Below are positions 63,908 through 64,000 of a stretch of 64,000 bases of DNA, in pieces. A model generated the notes under the pieces. It searched no databases. It saw nothing but the letters and a program-made list of their open reading frames with translations, and was not told the origin of the DNA. The position numbers and the translations under genes are program-made. Source of the stretch: Bacillus sp. ZZV12-4809 (GTDB lineage Bacteria > Bacillota > Bacilli > Bacillales > Cytobacillaceae); NCBI RefSeq assembly GCF_009849585.1, contig NZ_VCRN01000018.1, positions 22,515 to 86,514 of the forward strand, read 5' to 3'. Every line of letters starts with the position of its first letter. Position 1 is the stretch's first letter.

Positions 63908-64000
63908 GTAGGAGGGGGTGACTAACCCCCGACCTCTCACACCACCGTACGTACCGTTCGGTATACGGCGGTTCATTTAAGTTTGACGCAGAAATTCATA
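63908..64000 (-). mobile_element. 3' end of a group II intron (domains V and VI), cut by the window edge
   Basis: On the minus strand 63972-63941 folds as a domain V: ACC-GCCGTA, TACC-GAAC-GGTA, two-base bulge CG, TACGGT-GGT. It is followed by a domain VI-like hairpin, GTCGGGGGTTAGTCACCCCC, and the sequence TCCTAC just before 63908, a typical intron 3' end (AY). The reverse transcriptase/maturase gene and the 5' end would lie beyond position 64000. The intron is inserted in the non-coding DNA upstream of yusI. Confidence 0.85.

Overview
This 64 kb window is chromosomal DNA of a low-GC, endospore-forming Bacillaceae bacterium, probably of the Bacillus/Cytobacillus/Mesobacillus type. Most genes correspond to the ald - yui - yum - yut - yun - suf - met - yus stretch of the Bacillus subtilis chromosome, in broadly the same order. 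Spore formation is indicated by RacA, YutH, YunB, LytH, a YhcN/YlaJ-type lipoprotein and coat-like Gly/Tyr/Pro-rich proteins. No rRNA, tRNA, prophage or CRISPR array was seen.

Layout. 0-7 kb: DedA protein, two small coat-like proteins, then alanine catabolism (ald, its PucR-type activator adeR, and an Ala/Gly:cation symporter with a perfect CcpA cre site). 6.8-9.2 kb: a compact polyhydroxyalkanoate cassette (SDR reductase, small PhaR/phasin-like protein, PhaC synthase, then a 33-codon micro-ORF). 9-19 kb: BcrC-type phosphatase, racA, and the yui cluster. 19-25 kb: redox and Fe-S genes (yumB with a Rex-like operator, yumC, yutM, yuzB, yutJ, yuzD, yutI), with a decayed DUF2225 pseudogene. 26-30 kb: the hom-thrC-thrB operon and a D-2-hydroxyacid dehydrogenase. 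30-39 kb: yutH, yutG, yutF, a SufR-like regulator, yutE, DUF3055, yutD, lipA, lytH. 39-48 kb: a methionine/alanine-type importer pair (large subunit plus 35-residue metS), a sigma-B stress protein, an NhaC-family transporter under a lysine riboswitch, yunB, an HD-GYP phosphodiesterase, yunC, yunF. 48-54 kb: sufCDSUB. 54-64 kb: yurZ, metNIQ and an O-acetylhomoserine sulfhydrylase, each behind a SAM riboswitch, an MFS transporter, yusE-yusF-yusG-gcvH-yusI, and at the right edge the 3' end of a group II intron.

Several systems interlock. SufCDSUB builds the Fe-S clusters used by LipA, and LipA makes the lipoyl group carried by GcvH. Methionine uptake and synthesis are under SAM control, and probable lysine uptake is under lysine control. 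Alanine use is under CcpA and AdeR, and NDH-2 is probably under NADH/Rex control.

The least ordinary content is in the gaps between genes. There is a five-copy, helically phased TGTGCGGATA array; a 105-nt element that folds as a three-way junction; a dispersed structured repeat in two opposite copies whose stems show compensatory changes, one copy carrying a second repeat nested inside it; a family of repeats ending GGCGCTGGAGCTAGACA; and the group II intron. I did not find a convincing new multi-gene defence or metabolic system. The strongest 'undescribed' candidates are these structured intergenic elements and the unusual PHA gene set.
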